Assembly: GCA_946811185.2 (NCBI GenBank)
Contig: OX328103.1
Span: 33,040,266 to 33,104,265, forward strand
Direction: 5' to 3'
DNA: 64,000 nt
From: Hippopus hippopus
Lineage: Eukaryota > Mollusca > Bivalvia > Cardiida > Cardiidae
In this document: one piece after another, positions 42,177 to 52,845 of the stretch
How positions within the stretch are numbered: position 1 is the stretch's first letter
How the letters are laid out: every line of letters starts with the position of its first letter
Program-made: the position numbers and the translations under genes
The notes under the pieces: generated by a model
The model's database searches: none
What the model was told of the DNA's origin: nothing
The model's input: only the letters and a program-made list of their open reading frames with translations

Positions 42177-42947
42177 GTACTATGACTTAACTCGTATTAG
42201 AAAGCTACTCCTTTCTCGGGCAAATTAACAGTGTTCCCACTCGCACAAATTATTGCGTAAATCACGTTATAGAATTGAAATTCACGTAACAAATTCTGGT
42301 TACACCTCAGACTTCACGCAAGAAAATGCATGGACAAAAAAGGCCATTATCTGCTTTTCTTGTGTAAAATGACAGGTTTTGAAGTTACTTGTTACCCTTA
42401 TTGACAGAGTCACTTCAGATCGTCTTTTCAGCTTTTAAATGACTTTAAGCAGTAGATTTATACAAATATCTTAATATAACACTTTTTTGTTGCCAATCAT
42501 CAATATGGAATGCTTTACGTTTTGTTGGGAACCATTACTGTCATACCCTCTAATATGGAATCTTACCCCCAAATTCACAGCTCAGGGGGGTAAGTGTACC
42601 CTTGAAATAGAAAGCTTGAGGGAACACTGGTTTAAAACATATGTATTTCAATATTAAAAATATGGCGAAACTATATGTATAGGTCTACTACAGTTTTGAC
42701 TCCTTCACCGGTACTGTAAATAGATCTAAATTTGTCGGATTTCATCTTATCGTTTTGGATACACATACAACAAGGTAAAACCTATTATTTCGGCCACCCC
42801 CTTTTTTTCAAAGATTTGGAGGCTAAACAAAAAAAAGTTTTTTTTCTGTCTGAATATATACGCGCCAATTATGGGTAAATCTAGATAAATTCTATCAACT
42901 CAAAAAAAATACAACTTAAAAGGGCTCCTATTTAAAAGGTGACTTCT

Positions 42948-43176
42948 TTAACCCTTTACTGCACGACAAAATGTTAGACCTGTCCGAATTGAAAGCAATT
43001 GCAGATGACAGTTTCATTGTGGCTCATATGAAATGATTTTTCTTTGATAGGGTAGAAAACATTGTGGACAAAGGAGAAAATGCTGGTAACCAGCATTTTC
43101 TCCTTTTCCCACAATGTTTTCAAAAGTCTTCTCTTTCAGGGGCGTTAGAAGTCGTCATTGTGTGGTAAAGGGTTAA
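42948..43176 (+). repeat. PAL-1 hairpin MITE, full length 229 bp, inside the hAT
   Basis: TTAA at 42948-42951 and 43173-43176, ends CCCTTTACTGCA and TGTGGTAAAGGG, palindromic centre almost perfect. Exactly 229 bp like the copies at 5168, 7108 and 57432. Confidence 0.88.
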
Positions 43177-44006
43177 AAGTTTAAAGTTGCTTTTTATTAG
43201 GTGTGTTTATGAATCATCAGTATTTGTCGGCATTTTGTGCTTTGTATGCTGTTGTATATCAATCAGACTTAAAAGTTTACTTCTTCAAAAGTTTAGAGTA
43301 ATTAGGTATGTTAAATTGTTTGTGAACCATCTGCATTTAGAAAAAATAGTCCTTGAAATTTATTGAGCATCATGCATTTAACTCTATTTTCCCCTTTATT
43401 TGCTATTCAAAACATGTACTCAGGTAGAATTTAAACTACTCAGAGAAAGTATTAGTATAAAACTTCGTTTCAAGATGTCATTTGGTGAAATTCATCTCTT
43501 GCAATTCATCCAATAGTATTGCAATAGTATTGCAATAGTAACAGGCAATATCAATACTATTGCAATAGTATTTTGTCCAATGTCAATACTATCGCAATAG
43601 TAGATTTTGGCCTCAATAGTCAACCCTACCTGATACGGTTCCAAATAAGGTATGATGATGGAAACCCGTGTGATGACTTCTTTCGCCTTGGTTTCGGGTT
43701 TGACTCGTCAAACGTTTCGCCGTAATGGCATGCTCATAAAAGAATATTACTACCTGTATCAATATTTGTTTTAATTTCTTAACGTTTTCGAGTGAAAATG
43801 TAAAAAATTGCAGTGCTTTGTTGCTATTATTATTAATGTTGTTGTAAATTTCCATGGGCATGTATTTGTTTCAGTCTTGCGAGATGTATTTTTTCCAACG
43901 CAGCTCAAAGAAAGTACAAGGCCCCCTTCATAACATACCACGGTTATTAAAAGCTTCTGCTGCAATTTTATCTATTATCAGTATGTTTCAACCAGCTAAA
44001 AATTAC

Positions 44007-44199
44007 CTTGTGGGAACAGTTTATCCAGGTATTTTATGATGTCGTCTGATTCCGGAATAAACTTGGCGCCATGTTGAAGAACTGGTACAGTACACTTGGG
44101 ATTTATTTTCATGAACCATTGTCGAGTCTGGTCGTCTACGGGTAAATTGATAAGTTTCTCCTTGTAAGAAATTCCTTTTTCATGAAGGGCAACTATAAC
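44007..44199 (-). pseudogene. GDAP1-like copy C, exon 2
   Basis: Acceptor TTTTTTCAG, donor GTAATT, phase 1 out. VIVALHEKGISYKEKLINL to DIIKYLDKLFPQ; uninterrupted GST_N segment. Confidence 0.88.
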
Positions 44200-44269
44200 C
44201 TGAAAAAATAAAGTTATCATTGTAAATCGTCTTTTACAAATCGAGTAATTCGGTATGCTGATCATTTGA

Positions 44270-45060
44270 GCCCAGTTTTTAACATTTTATTGCAACTATC
44301 CAAGCTTTCCAGGAGTTTCTTTTATCAATTGTTCGCATAATATTCATCCCAAGCAACCGGTTGCTTTCCCACAATACGACCGTCTAAACAATGATCAGCG
44401 ATGAGAAAATGATTAGTGCGATAGAAAACGAGGACAAAAGTTTTGCACCTGACATAATGATATGAAAAACGTCTGGTGAACAAACATGCCAACTGTAAAT
44501 TTGGTCTGTGAAATGTAGGCGCAGAGTGAGAGAGGGAGTAGCGAAAAAGAAAGAACTATTTAAACTGTCTTCTTAAAACGCATACATTTTTAGATATTAT
44601 GTAAAAGATATTATGATAGCTCACAATCCAAACAAAATACACATTTCAACTGCCGGCTTTTTCCATGAGTATTTACAATGTTTGATTACCAGATGGAATT
44701 TAGAAACTGTTGTTCACAATCCAAGATGCTTACTTCAGCTTTTAGTTTTCACCAAACGGTCCTTCGACAAAAACTAAAGGATTACTTTCAGAAACAATCA
44801 ACGCTAAGATTAAAACAATTTTCTTCAATTACACAAAATAGATTTGCACATGTAGATATATACAAACCACTAACATGTGAATTACGATAACACTCAGAGA
44901 AAAAGTAGAACCTTAAAGCACTCGCACATAGTTACAATCACTGTTTCAAATCAAAGCGTTGAAAACGCTGATGTGTCATTTGTCAAGGAAGCCATTGTGT
45001 GGAATTAATAATTAAAAAAAAAAAAAAGAGAATTATTATTCAAATATTGACGTGAAAGTC
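44270..45060. other. upstream of copy C, nothing recognised
   Basis: No exon 1 resembling copies A and B was found here; AT-rich with an A-run at 45005-45027. Confidence 0.35.
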
Positions 45061-46870
45061 AACCTACTAAGCAAATAAATACCTCTTTTTTGGTTAAAGG
45101 GAGAGTACTGGTGCCAAAGTTTGGATTATTTGTGTATTAATGGTCTCCCTTTGATCATTCACAGAAGGTGTCATGAATAATGTCCCTTGACGGTAGGATA
45201 CATGATTTATGACAATAATCATATAATGCATTTAAACTATTCTGAAGCTTAGTAGCATTTGGCGCGAAAATTACAATGTCATCAGCATATACGAGGGCAA
45301 TTCAAAAATAACGTAGACAATCAATATTACTTAGCTGTTTAATGTGATATTTTCATGACTTTCTAATACAGCGTAGCCAAACATTTTTACAGCTTAGGTC
45401 TAAAATATCTCGGACATCGGTTTGCTGGTTGTCTAGATACACCATGTTATGCTATATTACCATAGTGACCACGGCGCAGTATAAATTTTGTCGCCCAATG
45501 TTATCACCATCATTTTGGAAGACTCACCCTAAAGCTTTTTCAAATCCTCACCCTTGCACTCTATACAACGTCTGTACCTGTGGATCCATTCTTGGAAAAT
45601 GTTTTTGTACCAATTCTTTTCGATCCCAGCTGATATGATTTTGGTTACATACTTCAATTCCTCGGTAGTGTTCATTCTGTCGCTTATGCTAATATAAGTT
45701 TCTTGTCAATTTTTCGCCTTCTTCCCTGTCCTGTATCGTCCTCTACAGATGTTCTTTCCTCTGAAAATGTCAATGCCGCTTGTAGACTAAGGCTCGGCAC
45801 ACTTTTGGCTTCAGCTCTGCTTTTTCCAGCATCTCTCTCGTCTCAGTAGGTGTTTTTCGGAGTGCAACACAGAACTTTATCATCAGACGTTGTTCTGTGG
45901 CTTCGGACAACATCATGTTTTTTTCTCCGAAACAAATCTGGTTGCTTTGGTCAGTAAACAGTTTTCAAATAACCCTTACGAATTTGACCTTGAAATTCAA
46001 CACAAACAATGACGTAAGATCGTGCTAAATGTATGTGCACTTTTACAACGCTTTGCAACTGTATTTTAGTAGATATGAGCTCAGTCATGCGATGTAAAAA
46101 GTCAGATGTCAAAATTCTAGGGGTTGCGCCGTGTGTCTTAACTTCTGTTGCTATAACAGCCATAGTTTTGAGTAAAATGTAAGGATATCATAACCATATT
46201 AATTAATGAACTGGAATTAAGTTGCACATTATCTATACCAATTTTTATAAATTTCCATCGAGCCTAAGTGCAAATATTAGAAGTGCCTACGTATTTTTTG
46301 AATGGCCCTCGTAGAATTAGGAAAATCTTGAAAGTATTAATATCAATGCCTGAAATACCATTTCTGACGAAGACATCCTCAATGTCATTTAAAAACATGG
46401 CGAATAAAAATGGAGATAAACACTCTCCTTGCCTTACTCCTAGGGAGCAATCGAAGCTTTGACTTAATTCGTTCTTATATTTCACTTAGACTTAACAGAT
46501 AAGTACATAGATCGAATAAAATCTAGGACATTTCCACGTAATCCCAATTTTATAAGTTTGTACTAAAGATTTTCTCTTACTACATAATCAAAAGCCTTGG
46601 TAAAATCAATAAAGGCACAAAATAACTATTTTCCACTATTAATAATATGGTTGATCAAACCATGTAGGACATAAATATTATCAACAGTACTCATATTTGC
46701 TCTAAACCCAGCTTGCACTTCGATATAAATACTATATTCTTCGGCCCAACTATTTAACCTATTGTTTAAAGCGCGAGTAAACAGTTTACGTAAAGCACTA
46801 AGAAGAGAAGGGTACCAATCCAAGAAGAAAAACTGCGTAATTCTTTAGTACCATTAAAAACCGATTGTCT
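45060..46870 (-). mobile_element. LINE reverse transcriptase remnant, split by a mariner
   Basis: Minus-strand RT motifs in order: SLLSALRKLFTRALNNRLNS and EVQAGFRANMSTVDNIYVLH (46626-46823), FIDFTKAFDYVVREN (about 46575-46618), SLGVRQGECLSPFLFAMFL (46400-46460), and YADDIVIF (about 45263-45290). The last is separated from the others by the mariner at 45292-46311. Several stops and shifts show it is dead. It looks like a non-LTR (Jockey/CR1-like) RT; clade uncertain. Confidence 0.85.
45292..46311 (-). mobile_element. mariner-like element, degraded, nested in a LINE
   Basis: Inverted ends CGAGGGCAATTCAAAAATAA (left) and CGAGGGCCATTCAAAAAATA (right, complement) flanked by TA at 45290-45291 and 46312-46313. 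Minus strand at about 45720-45910 encodes a transposase helix-turn-helix region (FCVALRKTPTETREMLEKAE ...). The catalytic core is not recognisable. At 1020 bp it is somewhat shorter than a full mariner (about 1.3 kb). Confidence 0.82.
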
Positions 46871-46982
46871 CCCTTTGGTTCTGGACTAGCGAATTTCAGC
46901 ACACTCTTGTGGACTGTAGTGGAAATCAGGCCTGTATGTAGCCTGTCATGGCAGTCACTGCAATATGTATCCAAGCATGCCT

Positions 46983-47106
46983 GGAACCGTATTCACCGAT
47001 CATTCTCATTCTCAAGAATTTTGTAAATGTCAAAGTAACGCAGTATCTGACTGGCTAAACCAAATAGTGCAGCCAATCAGAAATAGTGTTACACAGACCG
47101 ATCGGG
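46983..47106 (+). repeat. PAL-5 palindromic MITE, partial
   Basis: GAACCGTATTCACCGATCAT start, CTGACTGGCTAAACCAAA and CAGCCAATCAGAAATAGTGT arms. Confidence 0.7.
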
Positions 47107-47183
47107 ACAATGCCTTTGTATGATTTAATGTTTGCTGAGGGCTGGAAAAAAGGTTAGCTCATTAATCCTCCTATTTTGTGATT

Positions 47184-47453
47184 TGATATGAGCCATGTTT
47201 GTGAAAAGGGGGCTTTATGCATGTGCAAAAAGTATCGACCCATGTCAGCCTGAGCAGTCCGCGCAGGCTGACGTGGGTCGAAATTTTTTGCTATGTATTT
47301 GCAAATTATCTGCATTTCCAAGGACCAGTCTAACTCACGATTCAGTCGGTTGTCAGACAAAATGACTTTTATGGATCAATAATCATATGATGACTTGCTT
47401 GGAAACATGCAGCTCGAAGATGCATCAAACCCTCTTTTGCCCGACTCATATAT
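47184..47453 (+). repeat. PAL-2 palindromic MITE
   Basis: ATATGAGCCATGTTTGTGAA start, perfect GTCAGCCTGAGCAGTCCGCG core, TTCAGTCGGTTGTCAG distal body and CTTTTGCCCGACTCATATA end. A PAL-3 follows with no gap. Confidence 0.88.
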
Positions 47454-47714
47454 GGCTTGCAACACGCGAAAAGGGGCATTCGGACTTTTGCGTAAAGTGT
47501 CGTCCCGGATCAGCCTGCGCAGTCCGCGCAGGCTAATCCGAGACGGCACTTTACGACTACATTAGATTTTGTTCTTCAATAGACTTGCGCAAAACAGAAA
47601 ATTACATAAAAACGGAAAGTGTCGTTTCGGATTAGCCTGCGCGGACTGCGCAGGCTGATCCGAGACGACACTTTACGCAAATGTCCGAATGCCCCTTTTC
47701 GCGTGTTACAGGCC
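47454..47714 (+). repeat. PAL-3 palindromic MITE, full length 261 bp
   Basis: GGCTTGCAACACGCGAAAAG start and TTTTCGCGTGTTACAGGCC end; inverted arms of about 100 bp each holding the GATCAGCCTGCGCAGTCCGC core. Confidence 0.9.
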
Positions 47715-47869
47715 AATTATAGGAGACAAAAAGAATAGAGAGGAAATCCAAATGAATACCATATGCTCGGTGGTATTGCAGGACTATAGTAGCCCAAGGG
47801 TCTCGAATTGTTGTATTTGGTTTGACCAAACGTCTTTTCCAAGCATTTATAAAAGTAAATGCGATAGGG

Positions 47870-48030
47870 TTCTCTTACCGCTGACAATTTTTTCGGCTTT
47901 GTCTATGAAAATAAAGTGGACTATACAGAGACACTTCAGAGCCCTGGCCTAGCGCGGTCGGGAAAAAACCAAGGACACGTATGAATAAGTAAGCTGTTGC
48001 CGTGAGAGGACTGAAATAATGTTGAAATGT
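47870..48030 (+). repeat. SINE tail, decayed
   Basis: AGCCCTGGCCTAGCGCGGTC and GGACTGAAATAATGTTGAAA resemble the tail of the 22076 and 35599 SINEs. Confidence 0.45.
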
Positions 48031-48049
48031 ACAAATTAGTAGTTCACGG

Positions 48050-49655
48050 AATGCTTAAAATAGGTGTTTGCCAGCCGACAGCAATAGAACGTAAAATATA
48101 TGTGACAATTCTGATCAGTAATATTCATTATCAAGCTTTAGATATCAGTCATCATGAAAAACAGAACCTACCAACCTTTTAAAAGAGTGTTAAAAAATAA
48201 AAATATTATTTGCTGTAACTTTTGCAATTTTGGTAATTGCACTGAAACATATTGTCAGATATTATCAATAATATTCATACTTTAAAATGGTATGAATAAG
48301 TCGTATGAAATATGCCTGCATTATAACTATCAATTGTTTAATTTTGGCTGCTAGTGGGCGTTTTATTTTTTCCATTTTTGATATTCAGTTTCTTTACCTG
48401 AAAACTTTTAGTTACAATCTGAGAGACACTTTACGATGCATGGTTTATTATCATTAGATCCATAGTGGCCTTATAATTATGAAATACATGTTGTGTAATT
48501 CAGTGTTATGTTATTCATTATGTGGTGATATTCTCAGCTCAATCCCCATTGTACAATAGGCATCAAAAGCATTCAAAATTTCACCAAAGAGATAGTATTG
48601 CATCTTATTGTTGTGCTCGCATTTATTGTACACGTATTGATCCCGTAGGGTTCAAACTATTATCCTGATGAACCGATAGAAATAGCCCGAAAGCTTGACT
48701 TTCTACTCAAATACGAAATTTAGCAAAGTTAAAACATGTGTAGCTGACCAGAAAATGTCGACTCCGCACGGGTGTGGAGACTGATCTTTGTACACCCTTT
48801 TCGTAAGGGGCTTTAGCTACCACGATACTATTAATGCCACCTATTTTTACGGAACAGCATTCGATCTAAATTGATATTTGACAAATGGAAACTTTAATGT
48901 CCTATACACGTTGCATTGAGATGCACGTAATAATCATTTCTACTAATCCTTTTATCTGCCGGTGTGGGACCATGGATTTATTTTGAGGAGAGTATAGGCC
49001 AAGATATGTGTGCAGTCTGACCTTGGTCGACACTATCCGCTCCTCTGTAAACGATTCATGTGTTAATGATTTTGTAAATAACTACTCACTTTACTTAATC
49101 CAGTTTTGTTGTAATGGTAAACAATATCAACTCAGCAGGATAAGGATTAAGGGATTTACGATTGCTTCTATTCGTCGGTGAAGTAACGACGTATGAAATT
49201 TTCGTAATAATAAATTGGAGAATTTGCTTCAGAACCATGAGCCTATTGAGCAAACCCATTTGTCGATGGTAATCTCTGATTTTAACATGATTGATCACAT
49301 GTTTAGTGCTTTCAATGAGCAAATATTGAGGGGCAATATCAGGAACGTTTTTTTTTTTTCATTTTGAGAGGAAAAATGAATTGCATTGCACAAGGTTTTT
49401 TTTTAATATTTCACTGACGGAAAGAAATATGCAATTAGGAATTGCACCTCTGATTTTCTTATTAAACCTTAAACGGCTAGAGAAAAAAATCAAATGAAGC
49501 TTTCGAGCAAAAAGTGAAAACAGCTTTTCAGCGACTTTAAGTTCTTTTTGCCGGAAAGGTCTTACCATATAGAACAGTTTACATTCAAGATAAGACTGCG
49601 TGTTTTGTGTCATCTGCTCTTTATCTACACTGAACTCAAGAGCACATTCAGTTGT
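48050..49655. other. no gene recognised
   Basis: AT-rich DNA with a PAL-4-like fragment at about 49005-49040 (AGTCTGACCTTGGTCGACAC). Otherwise nothing supportable. Confidence 0.3.
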
Positions 49656-49658
49656 GTT

Positions 49659-49883
49659 GACTCTTTACGAAACGACGAAATATAGACTTGTTCAAATTGA
49701 AAGTACTTGTTAACAACAAGATAAAATTAAAGTGACTCAAAAATTGAAATTTGATTTGAGAAGGGTTGAAAACATTATGGGAAAAGGGGAAAATGCTTGT
49801 TACAGCATTTTCTCATTTTCCCACGTTGTTTTCAACTCTTTCTCTGGGTCATTAAAAGTCGGGATTGTGTGGTAAAGGGGTAA
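49659..49883 (+). repeat. PAL-1 hairpin MITE
   Basis: GACTCTTTACGAAACGACGA start, hairpin slightly shortened at the loop, GTGTGGTAAAGGGG end. Confidence 0.75.
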
Positions 49884-50120
49884 TCTTAAAAGCAGTACAT
49901 GGAATAAGTCCCTATAATAGCATGTAGTCTTGGAGGTTCTTTCCGGTATTAGGCACGTCACTTGGCTTCGACCAACTTGCTGCTTTCCCAGATATTTATT
50001 CCGTCGACGTGATATGGCTGAACTATTGTTGTCAAAGGCACTGAAGAGGCCTATTTAGTTGTTGTTGTTGATGATGTTGTTGTTGTTGTTGTTGTTATCG
50101 TCAGTTTATCCTTTATTATA

Positions 50121-50641
50121 CCCCGTCGCACCAAACTCGTTCTAACTCCGTTCCGAAAATTTTTGCCAAAGACTTAAACTGTATTCGGACGAAGTACACG
50201 TATTCGCAACCTTTTACGATCTGTTTACGAACTTAATGGACGGGTTAGGACGGGAAGGGTACTCCAGAACTTTGAGTCTGCTCAAATTTTTTTGCCGTCC
50301 ATCCCGTCCTGTAATTAGACGGAGTGACAACGTACTTAAACGAGATGGACGTACTGCAAACGGAACTGCTGTACTTCGATCCTATTGAAGACGCAGTGCT
50401 GTCGGGCATCAATTGGTAGCGCTTTTGCACTTTACCGACTGAAATTACACGTCCTTTCCCGACCGCAGACCGTTTTTGGATTTTGTTGACTGGGGTAAGA
50501 CATTGTAGGTACAGGTTTGGTGAAACAGGGGCTTCAGGCATTATTAGGCCAAAATTACATGTTCTTCCCCGACCGCAACGCGTTTTCCGATTATGTCAAG
50601 ACGGGGTAAGACGTTCTAAGAACTAGTTTTGTGTGACGGGG
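50121..50641. mobile_element. non-autonomous DNA element with CCCCGTC ends
   Basis: Left end CCCCGTCGCACCAAACTCGT and complement of right end CCCCGTCACACAAAACTAGT agree at 20 of 23 positions. A third, internal copy of the end (GGTTTGGTGAAACAGGGGC, 50514-50532) shows the right terminal ~115 bp has been duplicated. Superfamily not determined; no clear target duplication. Confidence 0.6.
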
Positions 50642-51157
50642 GCTTTAGTAACGTAAATAAAAGTCTTAAAAAAAGGAAAAGTAATATAATAATAATAATA
50701 ATAAATACATAGAGATTGTTTATTTATTTATTAAATTATTGTTTTTCTTTGCAATAATATAGAAATTTCACGTCTTCACTCAGTAAAAATGTGCAAATTT
50801 TGGCTTTTGAAAAAAAGTGATGATCGTTTCGCAGTCAGTAAGTCCTTCTATTTATTAGGCCTACATCAAATAAGATGTCACCTTACTGATTTAAATACGA
50901 ATCCTTGTTATCGAAGCGTTATATTGATCATGTGAATATTTGGGAAACTCTAACGCGAAATCTAGAAGGCTACGTAGCCCATAATGAGATACATGTACCT
51001 TTGAATGCTTTTTTTCCCCCTTACTTTTGTCTGTTTTCCTTACCGATGATTCCTTAGCTATCGCCTGAGTTGTTTCAGTGATAAAACAATTTTGATGTTT
51101 GGTGGGATAATGAAAATCTGAATAGCTCCCGTAAATACATGTACCAGCAATTTCATT

Positions 51158-51361
51158 TAGCTCTTTGTACAACGACAAAAATTACACTATTCCTAATTCA
51201 TGACTTTTGCAAGTGACATATCAGACTTGGCCGAAAGAATGAGTTTTGTCTTTGAATGGTAGAAAACGTTTTTGGGTAAAGGAGAAAATGCTCGTTTGCA
51301 GCATTTTCTCTTTTTCCCACATTTGTTTCACAAGCACAGTAAATGTCTGGTAAAGGGTTAA
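51158..51361 (+). repeat. PAL-1 hairpin MITE
   Basis: GCTCTTTGTACAACGACAAA start, hairpin AAAGGAGAAAATGCTCG... and GTCTGGTAAAGGGTTAA end. Confidence 0.7.
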
Positions 51362-51577
51362 AACTTACACTCATTCCTGGTGCATCATTTAATAACAATT
51401 TCTTAACATTTGATTCAATTTCAAGATTACATTCCGATTGACTGTGACGGTCTGTGATTTGGATGGCTATTTATTTATTCATTACAAAATTCGATTTCAA
51501 TCTTAAATGGCCGTTATATGCCGCCCGTGCCTTTCTCTTTGAAGCACAATGAGGTCCCGTATTCAATTACCGTTATA

Positions 51578-51760
51578 TGTAATCATTGTTGTCTTATCCT
51601 AAAAAAGTTCTAAACGTCAAAGTGACGCGATTTCTGATTGGCTAAACCGATTGCTTTGACTAAAGTAAATGGTACATCCAATAAAGACTTGCTTTAATTT
51701 CTAAAATTTAGGATAAGACTTGGATACAAATAAGAACTGATGATGAATACGGACCCCAAT
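51578..51760. repeat. PAL-5 palindromic MITE
   Basis: GACGCGATTTCTGATTGGCT and ATGATGAATACGGACCCC; distal palindrome arm mutated. Confidence 0.6.
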
Positions 51761-52008
51761 ATCTCTATGAGATTACACGAAGGCAGTGATCGATATTTTG
51801 AAAATAGAAGTTTGAAGGCTTTTGGCCGGCGAATGATTTGCATTTATATTTCTTTGGCAACCTTGTATTACCATCTTATCTCAGCTGACGCCTGTCTCGT
51901 TAACCCATTACCCCAGAAATACGAAAATTTAAGAGATTTTACAAGTACCATTTCTCGGTAGTATTTTGAAATCTTAAATGGTGGTATCGCACTGTTCCGA
52001 AACCAAGA

Positions 52009-52188
52009 CCAAGGTCTGTATTCACCAACCATTCTTAATTTCATTCTGAGTCTAATTCTAGATTTAAGAAAATAACACAATCATTTGGTTTAGCAAATCA
52101 TTTGTTGTGTTACTTTCAAGTTTTTAAAGTTCTTGAGAACAACACTAAGAATTTTCTTAAGGGTGGTGGTGACAATGAACCAAGCTGG
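52009..52188. repeat. PAL-5 palindromic MITE
   Basis: GGTCTGTATTCACCAACCAT start, central palindrome around CATTTGGTTTAGCAAATCAT, and GTTCTTGAGAACAACACTAA; end GTGGTGGTGACAATGAACC. Confidence 0.75.
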
Positions 52189-52199
52189 CAGCACTATAA

Positions 52200-52460
52200 G
52201 GCCTGCAACACGCGAAAAGGGGCATTCGGACATTTGCGTAAAGTGTCGTCCAGGATCAGCCTGCGCAGTCCGCGCAGGCTAATCCGAAACGACACTTTCC
52301 GTTTTTATGTAATTTTCTGTTTTGCGGAAGTCTACTGAAGAACAAAATCTATTGTAGTCGTAAAGTGCCGTCTCGGATTAGCCTGTGCGGACTGCGCAGG
52401 CTGATCCGAGACGACACTTTACGCAAATGTCCGAATGCCCCTTTTTGCGTGTTGCAAGCC
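52200..52460 (+). repeat. PAL-3 palindromic MITE, full length 261 bp
   Basis: GCCTGCAACACGCGAAAAGG start and TTTTGCGTGTTGCAAGCC end; same length as the copy at 47454. It lies within 15 bp of the PAL-5 at 52009. Confidence 0.9.
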
Positions 52461-52469
52461 ATAAGTAAC

Positions 52470-52845
52470 AGGACAATTTGTACCTGGATAATTGGTACTA
52501 AGGGTACGACGAGAATCGATATCATGCAACTGGTACCCAGAACAACTCATACCTAGGAATATTGGTACTCAAAACAACTCATATCATACCCGGGACATTC
52601 ATAACAGGGCAATTTGTATCGGGGGCAATTTGTACCCAGAATAACTGGTATTCAGCCAACACAGTTAATGATTAAGGATTCTTTAAAGAATAAATCACCA
52701 TTAGCATGATTGTATAAAGTACAAGTTGTCCTACGTACGAAATGTCCTCGGTGCGAATTGTCTGGTCACAAAATTTCATAGGTATAGTCCTTGCGCCAAT
52801 TATTCTGGTTATCCGAACTGTCCGAGAACCATAAGAGGATGGCAT
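52470..52845. repeat. short-unit repeat (AATTGGTAC / GGACAATTTGTACC)
   Basis: Units of about 20-25 bp such as GACAATTTGTACCTGGATA, ATAATTGGTACTAAG, GGGCAATTTGTATCG and CAATTTGTACCCAGAATAAC recur, with inverted versions (GTACAAGTTGTCCTACG, GCGAATTGTCTGG) to the right of about 52720. Confidence 0.6.

Larger units (their letters stand above)
40945..43628. mobile_element. hAT-type element, non-coding, with perfect 8-bp TSD
   Basis: Begins TAGGGGTGTAACGATAC and ends AGTCAACCCTA (complement TAGGGTTGACT). The 8-bp CCTGATAC is repeated exactly at 40937-40944 and 43629-43636. An 8-bp duplication with TAGGG-type short inverted ends is the hAT signature. The left subterminal 120 bp is full of ATCGAT/CGATAGT motifs and the right of GCAATAGTATT motifs, possible transposase-binding repeats. 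No transposase frame is seen in 2.7 kb. It carries a full PAL-1 and two PAL-4 copies. Lies in intron 2 of GDAP1-like copy C. Confidence 0.82.
37417..44199 (-). pseudogene. GDAP1-like copy C, degraded
   Basis: Third tandem copy. Recognisable parts: exon 2 at 44007-44199 (193 bp, same length as A and B), exon 3 at 40588-40770 (183 bp, as in B) and exon 5 at 37417-37656, all with intact GT-AG borders and matching phases. Defects: no exon 1 like MDRK.../MAKD... was found out to 64000; the only in-phase exon 4 candidate (39446-39729) has little helical character; exon 5 has a one-base shift near 37513, and even when shifted back it stops at 37417-37419 after KYLAKPLS, before any membrane segment. 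The conserved NPKG-VP reads NPKCTVP. Intron 2 holds a 2.7-kb hAT element and a LINE 3' end abuts exon 3. A recently silenced gene is most likely; a sequencing error could explain the single-base shift but not the rest. Confidence 0.85.
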
